The notes under the pieces were generated by a model. The model was not told the DNA's origin and searched no databases. It saw only the letters and a list, made by a program, of their open reading frames with translations. A stretch of 64,000 nt of DNA from Mesorhabditis belari (Eukaryota; Nematoda; Chromadorea; Rhabditida; Rhabditidae), in the NCBI GenBank assembly GCA_958450365.1, contig CAUEEP010000725.1:644501-708500 (forward strand). The letters run 5' to 3'. Both the position numbers and the translations under genes were made by a program. Below are positions 43,326-54,059 of the stretch, one piece after another; the stretch's first letter is position 1; every line of letters starts with the position of its first letter.

Positions 43326-43589
43326 AGAACCTGATCATGTTCTTCTTTTCTTCTTTTTCTTCTGCTTGACTCCTACGTCTTACGTGATTCATTCACTCAT
43401 CCACTCGAGATTTGGACTAGTTTCAACTCCCCCCTCCAATTGCCATTCTTTTTTGGATAGCTATGTCACGGTGAATTTGATCAGATTTCAAAGAAAATAC
43501 AAGATTTTCAATACTAACAAATCTTAAATAGTGTTGCACTTATAAATTGACCAGAAACGTTTTCTAAAACAGTTTTTTTCGGTTAGTCA

Positions 43590-44632
43590 ATCCATTTTCC
43601 AGCTTTATTGAGATTTTTTTCTTGTTTGAAATCGTACAGCATACAAATGCGAATACTATTCTTGGAGATTCAAAGCAAATTTCTTGAACAAAGAAACTCT
43701 GATGGCTTTGCTTGCATCGCTTAGTGAATGTGGAATCCATTTTCCAGCTTCATTGAGCTTGCCCAATTCATGCAAATAGTTTTCGGTGGTGATCACAATT
43801 TTATGATCACAATTAAAATATTCCGCATATTCACATGTAGTCTTTATCGGATCACTTTCGATTATCTGCTTTAAATCGTTGTTTGCCACAGCCTGTAAGC
43901 GGTGCCCTCGTTCTAGATCTTCCACTCTTCCGTCAACCTTTCGAAATCTTTTGAACCAGTTTTAACATTGATGAACAGTGATAACATCTTTCCCAAATAC
44001 GTTACAAAGTGATTCATGCGATTCAGTTGCTGTTTTTAGATTTGAACGTAAAGATTTACATCAACAGTCTGACCAGAAATTAACACTTCGAAATGAACCA
44101 GGCCTCGGGTATTCCACCAAACCGACAGCATAAATTTCTTTCCGTGAAAATCAGGTTTAGGTATTGGCTTTGGAATTTCTCCCGGGTCAAGCCATTGTCT
44201 TATCCTTGTAATATTGTCATAATGAATCCATTTCTTATCAGAGCTTAAAATTGCATCCCAAAATCCACTATTCTTGGAGATTCGAAGCAAATTTCTTGAA
44301 CAAAGAACTCTGATGGCTTTGCTTGCATCGGTTAGTGAATGTGGAATCCATTTTCCAGCTTTATTGAGCTTGCCCAATTCATGCAAATGGTTTTCGATTT
44401 TTTAGGATCACGATTAAAATATTCCGCATGTTCGCATGTAATCAGAATTCGAATTTCTTACTTTTAAACTTACGAATTTCTTACTTACTTTTCTTACTTA
44501 CTTCTTACCGTATTGGAACCGTATTAGATCAAAAAAAAGAACCGTATTGGAACCGTATTAGATCTTATCTTTTATCTAAAATTATCAAAAATGCAGAAAA
44601 TACAAGTACGGGAACTTTTGGCGCACCTTGAA
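43590..44632 (-). pseudogene. Permuted, deleted mariner
   Basis: Reading the minus strand from 44430 down: catalytic-domain sequence comes first (HELGKLNKAGKWIPHSL, GFWDAILSSDKKWIHYDN, FHGKKFMLSVWWNTRG). At about 44036 it switches to N-terminal helix-turn-helix sequence (QQLNRMNHF; in another frame ESHESLCN-like). Then comes EDLERGHRLQAVANNDLKQI and a second copy of the HELGKLNEAGKWIPHSL segment (43785-43660). The order is middle, N-terminus, middle. The right end, with TTTTGGCGCACCTTG, resembles a terminal repeat; its partner is not found. Confidence 0.7.
44513..44575. repeat. AACCGTATTAGATC repeat, 2 copies
   Basis: Inverse of the intron-10 array at 10137-10358. A further relative is at 53620-53705. 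Confidence 0.75.
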
Positions 44633-44802
44633 CAGCTCTTTTCGAGTTCTTTGAGTTTAAATCGAGACTCTTAAAGCCACTTTATGGTAAACATTATCGT
44701 TTTATTTTAAACCTTTTTTACTTTTAGAATTAATCGATAGTGGAAACTCGAAAAGAGCTGTTCAAGAGGCAGAAAAGCTTTTGAAAAAGCACCCGGATCT
44801 GA

Positions 44803-44925
44803 TTTGCGCAAAGGTGTTGATCTTCTTGCAAAGGCAAAGGAGCAAAGGTGTTGATCTTCTTGCAAAGGCAAAGGAGCAAAGGTGTTGATCTTCTTGCAAA
44901 GGCAAAGGAGCAAAGGTGTTGTTCT
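44803..44925. repeat. 34-bp tandem repeat, 3.6 copies
   Basis: Unit TGTTGATCTTCTTGCAAAGG followed by CAAAGGAGCAAAGG. Apparent minus-strand proteins are repeats only. Confidence 0.9.
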
Positions 44926-44929
44926 TCTT

Positions 44930-45345
44930 CTCGGAATCCAATTCAATCAACGTTTAGGCTTTGAAAAGTCTTGCATTGCTGCGACTAGAACGAAATGATG
45001 AGGCTTTCAACGATTATCAATGATGTTGAACAGCTAGCAAAGAAACAAATTCTCGATGATGGAACATTGAAAGCTCTTTGTCACTGCTTTAAGAGTTTTT
45101 AAAAGGTAGTTTTTTTTGGTGAAAAGCTAGAGGAAAAAGGGAAAAAGAAAAGGAGAAATTGAATGCTAGGGAAATTAATTAATTTCCATTTATCCAGTGA
45201 TTAATCAGAGATTATGCAATTAAGTATCGTTTTTTCAATCAAATTATGCAAATTAAACCAAGCTCTCTCTATTTGGATCCCTCAAATTCAACCCTCGATT
45301 CAACAATTCTGCTGCACTGGATCTCTCTCAAGTTTTAATAAGTTG
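44930..45345. other. Spacer without recognised gene
   Basis: Unique AT-rich DNA. Possible exon-like stretches near 45000-45100 could not be joined to any model. Confidence 0.3.
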
Positions 45346-45349
45346 ACGC

Positions 45350-45494
45350 TAGTGATCTTGTTATCATTTAAATACAATAATCTTCTTCTGATCATCACTA
45401 ACAATTGTTGAATCAGTACACAAATCTTTCCCACAACAATCCCCTCATCTTTAGAGTCTTAAAAAGTTTTTGAAAGTTTAAACCTTGTTGTTTC
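45350..45494. repeat. Direct repeat, second copy at 46534-46675
   Basis: CTAGTGATCTTGTTATCATT and AATCAGTACACAAATCTTTC blocks are shared over about 145 bp and bracket a 23-bp minisatellite. Confidence 0.8.
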
Positions 45495-45775
45495 CCTTCT
45501 TCTCTTATTCCAAATTATGAGACTAGACTTATCGTTTTTGATTTTGATTTAAAACCCCTTTTATATCGCCGTATTTACTTTGATCTTATTTTTTCTATAA
45601 AATCTTTTCTATAAAATTCTTTTCCACCCTAAGTCGCATCCAGAATTTCAGAGCCTCTTGAAAATTGTGGAAATTTATAGAAGTTCACGTAGTCATCCTT
45701 ATCAAATTTGGGGTCGGTTCTCATCCCCATCATCTTTCCCTTTATCATTCTTTTGCGAACCGTATTAGTAGGGTT

Positions 45776-46255
45776 TGGAATAAGCCCCGTCTTGGACTTG
45801 GAATAAGCCTTGTCTTGGACTTGGAATAAGCCTTGTCTTGGACTTGGAATAAGCCTTGTCTTGGACTTGGAATAAGCCTTGTCTTGGACTTGGAATAAGC
45901 CTTGTCTTGGACTTGGAATAAGCCTTGTCTTGGACTTGGAATAAGCCTTGTCTTGGACTTGGAATAAGCCTTGCCTTGGACTTGGAATAAGCCTTGTCTT
46001 GGACTTGGAATAAGCCCCGTCTTGGGCTTGGAATAGGTTCCGGTCTTGGGCTTGGAATAAGCCTTGTCTTGGACTTGGAATAAGCCTTGTCTTGGACTTG
46101 GAATAGGCTCCCGTCTTGGGCTTGGAATAAGCCCCGTCTTGGACTTGGAATAAGCCCCGTCTTGGACTTGGAATAGGTTCCGGTCTTGGGCTTGGAATAA
46201 GCCCCGTCTTGGACTTGGAATAAGCCCCGTCTTGGACTTGGAATAAGCTCCCGTC
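45776..46255. repeat. 23-bp minisatellite, about 21 copies
   Basis: Unit CTTGGACTTGGAATAAGCCT plus TGT, with an interspersed GGTTCCGGT variant. The 170-codon minus ORF across it is a repeat artefact. Confidence 0.95.
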
Positions 46256-46768
46256 TGGTATCTTCTCGTCTGTTCAATTGAAAGTATCTGTAAACGAATT
46301 AGATCTTATTGCCATGTCAAATCTGCCCTATATTTAATCTTTTTGTACCCGTGTTTCCTAACTGTACTATTTCTGTACTAACTGTACTGTTTCCTAACTG
46401 TACTATTAACTTTACTGTACTATTTTTAGTTTTCTTTCTCTTTTTGTGAAAGTATTGTAGCAATATGTTATATGCGGTTGATTTGGCTGATTCGCTTTCT
46501 ATTCGCCCATAAATAAAGCATATACATTTCTCTAGTGATCTTGTTATCATTTAAATACAATAATCTTCTTCTGATCATCACTAACAATTGTTGAATCAGT
46601 ACACAAATCTTTCCCACAACAATCCCCTTATCTTTAGAGTCTTAAAAAGTTTTTGAAAGTTTAAACCTTCTTGTGTTTCTTCTTTTTTGTTAAATTTCTT
46701 TTTAATTTGAACTATTTATATCAAATAAATTTCAATATATGCAAATCTGAAAAAATCAAATCCCCAGA

Positions 46769-48655
46769 CTATCCAAAAACCATCGCTAAATTGCTGATCA
46801 ACGGTCCGATGAGGTTTCGAGTGATGAAATTGCCGCGTTTCTGTAGACATTGTTGAAAAGTCCAATGGATTTCTTTCTTCTCAGCTCCACAATCAATATA
46901 ATAGCTGAATTCGGCACAGCAATAGTTGATACCTGAAAAGAAATCGATAAGAAATCGATTGAATTCGATGTTTTCTAAAAGTTGTCCTGAAAGACTTACT
47001 CTAGAGATTACTCTAGAGACTTACTCTAGAAAATCTACTGTAAGCTCTCTTGCAGAGCTTACAATAGATTTTCTAGAAATGACAAGTACTGTAGCTTTTC
47101 ATAGAGCTCATCTTTTAGAAAATCTAGCCTAGTTAGAGCTAACTAAACTCTAGCTAAATTCTAAGCTAACTAATTCATAAACTATTGATCTAAACATTCA
47201 CTTTTTCAGAGACAACTGGAGTACGGTAGCTTTTCCTAAAGTACATCAAAATCTTCTAAAAGTTACCGTATTCCAAAGCTTTTTAAAATCTAAACATTGG
47301 TTAAATCTTAGATTTGTTGTTCTTTTTTGCTTCTTAAACAAACTTTTTTTGTCAAAAGTGAGCATGGCAACGATGCGAGAAGAGTGATGAGAGAAGAAAC
47401 CATTTCCACAATGCCACACCGATTTGTCGTAGTTTTCTAGGGGATCGCATGAGAAGAGGTGTGGCTAAATGTAGGAAATATGTTCAGTATGCATTGAGTT
47501 CAAGTTTGCATGTTTTACTGAAAGCTAGATAAGCTGAAAGCTAGATTTTCAGGCTCAAATTCTGTCTCTTTAAAGAGCCAAGCTGCTAAACTAGTGTCTG
47601 ACTCATTGATCCCCCTGATTGACTACTGAAAATATAATTTTACTGCTTAAAACATGCAAAAAGTGGGTCTAGGGGATCGAACCCGGATGCGACTAGACAG
47701 AGCTGAATGGGAAGCAAGAGCGCTGCCACTGCGCCACCGATTCTGTTTCTTTATAGAGCCAAGCTGTCAAACTAGTGCCTGACTCATTGACTTTCCTGAT
47801 TGACTACTGAAAATATAACTTTACTGCTTAAAAAATGCAAAAAATCGATCTAGGGGATCGAACCCGGATGACCCGGTCAGAATGGGAAGCGAGAGCACTA
47901 CCACTGAGCCACAGATTCACTTGCTTGGGAAGCGAGGATAGCCCTTACAAACAGTCGCTCGGGGGAGGAAGGGGAGTCAACGGGGATTAAATCGCTTTAA
48001 GGGGTCAAATTTCAACTGCGTTTTTACAGAAATCTAAAGCGTTTACGCAAAAACGAAAAACGCCATCGTGTTGCCCGTGTCCGGCTTGGGTAGATCATAT
48101 AGTTTTGGTTTGGATTAGCGTCATATAGCGTCATAGTTGTCAGCGAAAACTGACCGTTCATTAGTGAGTTAAGCCAGCTCCTTTAATCGTAACGATATTT
48201 GGCTTCAGGAGGCTAAACTTGCAGCAAAACCTGACCCTGGGCTAGCACGGGAATAATTTCTAGCTTCTTGAATTCTAGTCAATTCATTCTAATCAATTCT
48301 AGGCTCAAGTTAAACCAAAAAAAAAGAAAAACCAAGGAATTTGGATAGGCTCGGCTCTAGAAATTCTTTCTGGAAGTTGGAATAGAATCCAGGTTCCGAA
48401 TTGGCTTGGCTTAGCTGTAGAATTTGCTCATTTGATGAAAACCCACCTTTTCTGGTGCATTTAATTCTGGAAGACTGTTCTCAATCACTGTTTTGAGTGC
48501 TTTTTTCGAAGCCGATCCGGCCAGCTTTTTCTAAGAAATCAATTTATATGAAAATTTGAAAAGATTTCCCTCACCTTATCCAATTTAAACGCTTTCCCAA
48601 GAACAATAGTTAGTAATAGAAGAAAAATCGTAGAGAAGTTCATGAATTTTCTCAT
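46769..48655 (-). CDS. Secreted PLA2-like protein lacking the His-Asp pair (gene 3 of 3)
   Basis: Exons 48655-48575, 48530-48447, 47464-47344 and 46932-46769; 149 residues. Exon 1 is a signal peptide (MRKFMNFSTIFLLLLTIVLG). Exon 2 is a Lys/Ala-rich linker absent from the other two genes. Exon 3 has SVWHCGNG and ends in phase 1 at GTTTGT. Exon 4 opens INYCCAEFSYYIDC, then FQQCL and GNFITRN, and stops at TAG 46771-46769. All joins are in frame. Where genes 1 and 2 have His-Asp after Cys-Cys-x2, this one has Phe-Ser, so the hydrolase centre is lost. A binding or structural role is more likely than lipase activity. Intron 3 of the gene (46933-47343) looks ordinary; intron 2 carries two tRNA-derived repeats. 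Confidence 0.75.
47560..47935 (-). repeat. Two tandem 187-bp tRNA-derived repeats
   Basis: Each unit ends in a minus-strand tRNA-like part. Copy 1 is about 47667-47745: A box TGGCGCAGTGG, perfect GCGC/GCGC D stem, loop TTCCCAT, B box GGGTTCGATCCCC. Copy 2 is about 47845-47918: A box TGGCTCAGTGG, the same loop, and a TGAC-CGG-GTCA hairpin in the variable-arm position. The anticodon position reads CCC (Gly). Acceptor and anticodon stems do not pair, so these are pseudogenes or SINE heads. Confidence 0.55.
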
Positions 48656-49039
48656 TTTTGAAGACTGAAGTGTGCCTTGTTTTCACACTGATTTCCCCCT
48701 GCCTTTTCCCTTCTTCAATCACCGGAACTTTTACTCACAAAGCGATAGCTCACTTTTCTTTAGCCTTTATGAACTCTTATCTATTCTTTTTAAGCATTAG
48801 AATCTCTTTTCTGCTGTACTAGAACCAAAAAATGACTAATGAGATGAAGTGTCATCGTTTTTGGTCTTCTGGAGAAAATATTAGTTCATTTTTTTTTGAA
48901 ATAAACAAGTAGAAATCGAGAATTATTCTAGTAAACAGAAATGAAATCAGATTTTTAGCAATTCAGATTAGATTACTCGTAGATTTTTAGCAATTCAAAG
49001 CATTTCCAGGATTACTTAACAGGTTTGAAGATTTGAAAG

Positions 49040-49350
49040 GAGTGAATCGAATGCGAATCGAATGCCAATCGAGTCTAATGCCAAACGATTGCCAATCGAA
49101 TGCGAATCGAATGCGAATCGAATGCGAATCGAATGCGAATCGAATGCCAAACGAATGCCAAACGAATGCCAAACGAATGCCAAACGAATGCCAAACGAAT
49201 GCCAAACGAATGCCAAACGAATGCGAATCGAATGCGAATCGAATGCCAATCGAATGCCAGTTGAACGCCAATCGAATACCAATCGAATGCGAATGCGAAT
49301 CGAATGCGAATGCCAATCGAATCGAATGCCAATCGAATCGAATGCCGAAG
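49040..49350. repeat. 11-bp minisatellite AATGCGAATCG / AATGCCAAACG
   Basis: About 28 units in two flavours arranged in blocks. The unit is 11 bp, so all frames are cycled and ORFs on both strands are artefacts. Confidence 0.95.
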
Positions 49351-49468
49351 ACAAATCGTTTAAAAGCTTGCCTTCAACTACCTTTCAATCTTCAATCTTC
49401 ACCTTAAATCTTCTACAAATGAAAATCCTTTTCAGAGATACGAAAATGACTACTAAATGACTAAAATG

Positions 49469-49620
49469 ACTACCATAGTCTCCTCTTTTCACCGCACTGG
49501 ACTACTAATTGCCTTCTCGTGTCCACTGGAACACCTTAAAGGGTTGACGGGGATTGACTTGACACTAAGCTAAAGATATAGGCAGATATCTATTAGGTTA
49601 GTGCAGATGAAACTTCCGTC
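49469..49620 (+). repeat. Left arm of a 150-bp inverted pair (right arm 55018-55160)
   Basis: TAGTCTCCTCTTTTCACCGC through GATATCTATTAG and the mariner-type end GTGCAGATGAAACTTCCGTC recur inverted at 55018-55160. The arms enclose 5.4 kb. Confidence 0.85.
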
Positions 49621-50058
49621 GAAGTTAAGATTTAAATGTTTACGATGAATTTGATTTGTTTACGCTTAGTTTTTAAACTTTAAACCTTTAGCAACTTTAA
49701 AAAACAACTTTACAAGATGGAAATATTTCGAAAAACGATGATTTAAAGCAAAATTCTCACCAGATCAAAAGAATAAATCAATGGAAATTGAGAAAAGATA
49801 GGTTTTAAGGGAAATTTCGACTTGATCCGATACCTGGCGATGAGAAAAGAGGACGATTTTATGATAGAGATGAGACTGGATCGATGAGCTCTGAAAAGTT
49901 GATCGAATTTGAATATTTAATTGATTACTGGACTTCGTCTTTGAGTGTTCTTTGTGCTCAAAAAATTCGTCGTCAATTCTGGGAGAATGAAGCAAGAAAA
50001 ACGCTCAAATATAAGGCAAAAAAATAATCCCAACTTGACTCACCAAAAGTTTAGTCTA

Positions 50059-50871
50059 CAGGGTGCGTCATAATTATTGCAACAAGAGTTCAAAGACCGT
50101 TTTCCAAACAGCTTTCTTATTTTTTTTGCCCCCTTTTTTGTTGTGTTGCGTTCTATATTCTTTATTCTTGCCTAATTGCCTCCCGCTGCCTAATTGCCTT
50201 TATTCTTGACGGTTCAGGACTGGTGTGTGGCCAACTTTCCCTCAGTGATCACCAAGGATGAATGGCCTCCAAACTCACCGGATCTCAATGTGATGGACTT
50301 TTCCATTTGGGTAATCTTAGAGGCTAATGTCTGCTCTCGAAAACACACAAGTTTGGATTGTTTGAACCGATTAAGGGCTGTTATCAAGGTCTTTGACCAA
50401 AGGATGGAAAGGCGACTCCTCAAGATGACATTCGGGCCACAGTGGAGGCATATCCGAACCGATTAAGGGCTGTTATCAGGCGGGGCATACCCGTAGGGCT
50501 GTTATCAGGCAGGGAGGCAACCAACCGAAGGGCGTACAGGCGGGGCAACCAACCGTTGGGCTGTTATCAGGCAGGGGGCACCACCGTGGGCGTACAGGCG
50601 GGGATCCGCCGGGGTTATCAGGCAGGGGCCGCCGTTGGGCGCAGGGGGGCATCCACCGTTAGGGTTCAGGGGGGTATCCGAACCGATTAAGGGCTGTTAT
50701 CAAGGCAAAAGGCGGTCATATCGAATGATCTCTTGTTTCCTTATTTGTTACTGTTAAATAAAGCTATTCCTGTTTAAAAATCTTCTTCCAGTGAAACTTC
50801 TTGGTGTGCAATGCCTTGAGTATCTTGTTGCAATAATTATATATTAAAATAAAAAAAATATACGCACCCTG
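50059..50871 (+). mobile_element. Tc1/mariner-type element (maT-like) with truncated transposase
   Basis: CAGGGTGCGTCATAATTATT at the left and the inverse CGCACCCTG at the right; TA flanks the left only. From 50206 the plus strand encodes the C-terminal third of a transposase (QDWCVANFPSVITKDEWPPN, then SPDLNVMDFSIW with a likely third catalytic Asp, then NRLRAVIK). The last bases before the true end (AVIKAKGGHIE, 50695-50727) are displaced by a degenerate repeat at 50455-50695. Confidence 0.75.
50455..50695. repeat. Degenerate GC-rich repeat in transposase tail
   Basis: Irregular copies of GATTAAGGGCTGTTATCA and GGCGGGGCAACCAACCG. Units vary in length and degrade towards the right, unlike other arrays here. 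Confidence 0.7.
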
Positions 50872-50924
50872 TTTTTAGCTGGATTTTAGCTATTTATTGG
50901 CTAAATATTTATTAATATAGAGTT

Positions 50925-51022
50925 GTTTTTTTTTTACAAAAAAAAAAAATTTTTTTTTCTTTTTTTTTTTTTTTTTTTTTTTTTTGTGTTTTTTTTTTAT
51001 TTTTTTTTTAAAAAAAAAAAGA
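50925..51022. repeat. A/T homopolymer patch
   Basis: Alternating long T and A runs, next to the transposon end. It may be partly a sequencing artefact. Confidence 0.7.
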
Positions 51023-51284
51023 AGTTATTTGGTTTTTTGGTTTTGCCTCGTGGCATTTTGGTTTTACATTGGAAAATTGATAATAAGCTTTCGAAAAAAT
51101 TGCTTAACATTGACAAATTTTGTTGCGTATGAAATTTAGGCTTTGAGAAAGCCTAGTTTGAAATAAAATATCTAAAAAAGAGTTTATTGATCGATTTTTG
51201 AGCTTTGTTGTGTCAATCAGTGAATAGAGGTGTTGAACTTTCAATCTGCTCATCGATTGCTGGGACTGTTCTTATTCTTTTAAC

Positions 51285-51620
51285 GTTTGGAGTTATTGTT
51301 GTAGTTGTTGTTGTAGTTGTTGTAGTAGTAGTTGTTGTTGTAGTTGTAGTTGTTGTTGTTGTTGTTGTTGTTGTTAGTTGTTGTTGTTGTAGTTGTTGTT
51401 GTTGTCGTAGTTGTTGTTGTTGTTGTTGTTGTTGTAGTTGTTGTAGTAGTAGTTGTTGTTGTTGTAGTTGTAGTTGTTGTAGTTGTTGTAGTAGTAGTTG
51501 TTGTTGTAGTTGTAGTTGTTGTTGTTGTAGTTGTAGTTGTTGTTGTTGTAGTTGTAGTTGTAGTTGTTGTTGTAGTTGTTGTTGTAGTTGTTGTTGTCGT
51601 AGTTGTAGTTGTTGTCGTAG

Positions 51621-51651
<31 letters not shown>

Positions 51652-51900
51652 AGTTGTTGTAGTAGTAGTTGTTGTTGTAGTTAGTTGTTGTAGTTTTGTA
51701 GTAGTTGTTGTTGTAGTTGTAGTTGTAGTTGTTGTTGTAGTTGTTGTTGTTGTAGTTGTAGTTGTTGTAGTTGTTGTAGTAGTAGTAGTTGTTGTTGTTG
51801 TAGTTGTTGTTGTTGTTGTAGTTGTTGGTTGTTGTTGTTGTAGTTGTTGTTGTTGTAGTAGTTGTAGTAGTAGTAGTTGTAGTAGTTGTTGTTGTGGTTC
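51285..51900. repeat. (GTT)n / GTTGTA trinucleotide tract, 0.6 kb
   Basis: Nearly all codons are GTT or GTA on the plus strand (ACA/AAC on the minus). Long poly-Val, poly-Cys and poly-Thr frames follow from composition. It ends at a mariner insertion. Confidence 0.95.
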
Positions 51901-51902
51901 TA

Positions 51903-53125
51903 TAGGACGCGTGAAAATTATTGACCGCCCCTCTAAGCCTTGTATTACGTTGGCGATATTAAAATTTCCTTTTTTGAGCAACAACAAAATTTATTCGTAA
52001 AAATAAACTAGAAACAATTAATCAACAATATATTCCCCACAGCTATCAATAACATTTTTCTATGTTTGACGCAAATTATGGATACTCTCTTGAAAGAATT
52101 GTGCTGGTTTGTCTTGAAAGAAAGCAGAGACCCATTTTTTGATGTCGTCAATGTTCTGGAACTTGGGGCTTTCGAGTGAATGGCGCATACTTCGAAAGAA
52201 ATGGTAGTCAGACGGGGCAATATCTGGACTATAAGGCGGATGAACTAGAAGTTCTCAGCCCAATTGCTCAATCTTCTCTTGAGTAATTTTGGCAACGTGA
52301 GGACGGGCATTGTCTTGAAAGAAAGCAGAGGTCCATTTTCGATTGTCTGCTTTAAATCGTTGTTTGCCACATCCTGTAAGCGGTGTCCTTGTTCCAGATC
52401 TTCCACTCTTCCGTCGACCTTTCGAAATCTTTTGAACCAGTTTTGACATTGATGAACAGTGATAACATCTTTCCCAAATACGTTACAAAGTGATTCATGC
52501 GATTCAGTTGCTGTTTTTCTTTTTTTCTTGTTTGAAATCGTACAGCATACAAATGCGAAGTCGATATTTGAGGTCGTCTAGCATCTAAAAGATTTTTTTA
52601 TTAAAATTCTTCAACTGGAAATAAAGAAAAGACGCGTAATAAAGCACAATAATTATATCTTTAAAACAGAAGAGATTGCGGCGGTAATAGTATCCACAGT
52701 GTTAAAATCTATCAAGAGAAACGCAACGTCAATTTTCAACGAAATTTCAATGTCGCCAACCTAGTAATTTTCTTCAAAAACTTGTCCACAAAGATGAAAG
52801 ATAGTTCTATAACAGTTTTAATAGTTCCTTTTTTTTTAATTTAGAAAAATCAGGCTTCTAAAGAGGTTACAAAATTGAATAGCTTGCCCTCGCGTCCAAG
52901 AGTCCAAGAGTCGAAGCGGTATGAGCGAGTGTTGGAAGCCGGAAGCCGAATTCCGTGAAAATTATTGACACCGGCAGCTGGATTCCTAATGGAAAAATAT
53001 AGATTGACCTCTAAATGTGAATGTTAAAATCAAAAACTGTTCAAGAACTATTTTTATCTTTGTGAACAAGTTTTCAAGAAAATAACAAGGCTTATGGAGG
53101 CGGTCAATAATTTTTACGCGTCCTA
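51903..53125 (-). mobile_element. Internally deleted mariner
   Basis: TAGGACGCGTGAAAATTATT and its inverse CGCGTCCTA, flanked by TA (51901-51902, 53126-53127). On the minus strand, start at about 52581 (MLDDLKYRLRICMLYDFKQE), frameshift, then a helix-turn-helix (HQCQNWFKRFRK) and DLEQGHRLQDVANNDLKQT. A jump leads directly to FFQDNARPHVAKIT with the second catalytic Asp, then SPDIAPSDYHFFRSM with the third, and a C-terminus ending at 52014. The first catalytic Asp region is missing. A 27-bp stretch (GTCTTGAAAGAAAGCAGAG core) occurs at both 52110 and 52312, near the deletion joint. Confidence 0.75.
52878..52990. repeat. Direct repeat, second copy at 53170-53285
   Basis: GCCCTCGCGTCCAAGAGTCC and GAAGCCGAATTCCGTGAAAA are shared. 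One copy lies inside the mariner, the other just outside it. Confidence 0.75.
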
Positions 53126-53619
53126 TAAAACAACAACTACAACAACAACTCCAAACGTTAAAATAATTGAACAGATTGCCCTCGCGTCCAAGAGTCCAAG
53201 AGTCGAAGCGGTATGAGCGAGTGTTGGAAGCCGGAAGCCGAATTCCGTGAAAATTATTGACACCGGAAGCCGGATTCCTAATGGAAGCCGTATGAATTGA
53301 TCCCTAAATGTGAATCTTTTCAAAAAATTGGGCCAAGGATGACCTTTTTTAATTAAAATATCACTCAAATCAAGATTTGGAGTGATTTCCAAAGCAGCTT
53401 TAATCAAAAGCTTGAGGAGATTTTCATAAAGGTTGCCTGCAGCGCACGGTCTGCTTTTTCTAAGTAGACTTCACGAGTGCATCCAGTTTTATTAACTTTT
53501 TTTTTGCTTTTCTGGATTATTTTCATTATTTCCGGATGTTTTACAATAAAATTTCGCTTTGTGGACAAGTTTTGAAGGAAATTACAAGACTTATAGGGGC
53601 GGTCAATAATTTGAAAATA

Positions 53620-53705
53620 TCTTATACGGTTTCAATACGGTTCCTATTTTGATCTAATACAGTTCCAATACGGTTCCAATACGGTTCCAATACGGTTTCT
53701 ATTTG
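53620..53705. repeat. AATACGGTTCC repeat
   Basis: Short array related to 10137-10358. Confidence 0.7.
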
Positions 53706-54059
53706 GATCCAATAACTTTCACGCGCCCTGTAGTTGTTGTCGTTGTCGCTGCTGTTGTTATTGTCGTGGTTGTCGATTTCATTTGACATCCTCCTTTTGA
53801 TAAAGCAAATTTGATTGAAAAGATTTCACTCAAATCCTTTGAAATTAAAATTTGATATTACAAAGAATCTTTACCCCGTTAACCAAATGAAAAGCCAACG
53901 ATTGACTTGGCTTTCGTTTCTAAGAAGGTTTTCGTTTTCGTTTCTGGCTAACAACAAAGCTAGTTTATCATCTCAAAGATTTAAAGACGATTATATTTAG
54001 ATTTGGACCATTATAAACCATTTAAAGACCATTATATTTAGATTTTGAATTATTCGATT

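Noticed and set aside
42904..43527. ORFs of 150 and 162 codons
   Set aside because: Purine/pyrimidine tract; protein is Lys/Arg/Glu/Gly or Ser/Pro/Phe filler without splice logic.
45765..46277. 170-codon minus-strand ORF
   Set aside because: Consists only of 23-bp minisatellite units cycling through frames.
49016..49460. Overlapping ORFs of 109-132 codons on both strands
   Set aside because: Product of the 11-bp minisatellite.
49765..49995. 76-codon minus ORF with exon-like TTTTCAG and GTATCG signals
   Set aside because: Could be an exon, but no partner exons, family match or start could be found nearby.
51205..52000. Long poly-Val, poly-Cys and poly-Thr ORFs
   Set aside because: Direct consequence of the GTT/GTA trinucleotide tract on both strands.
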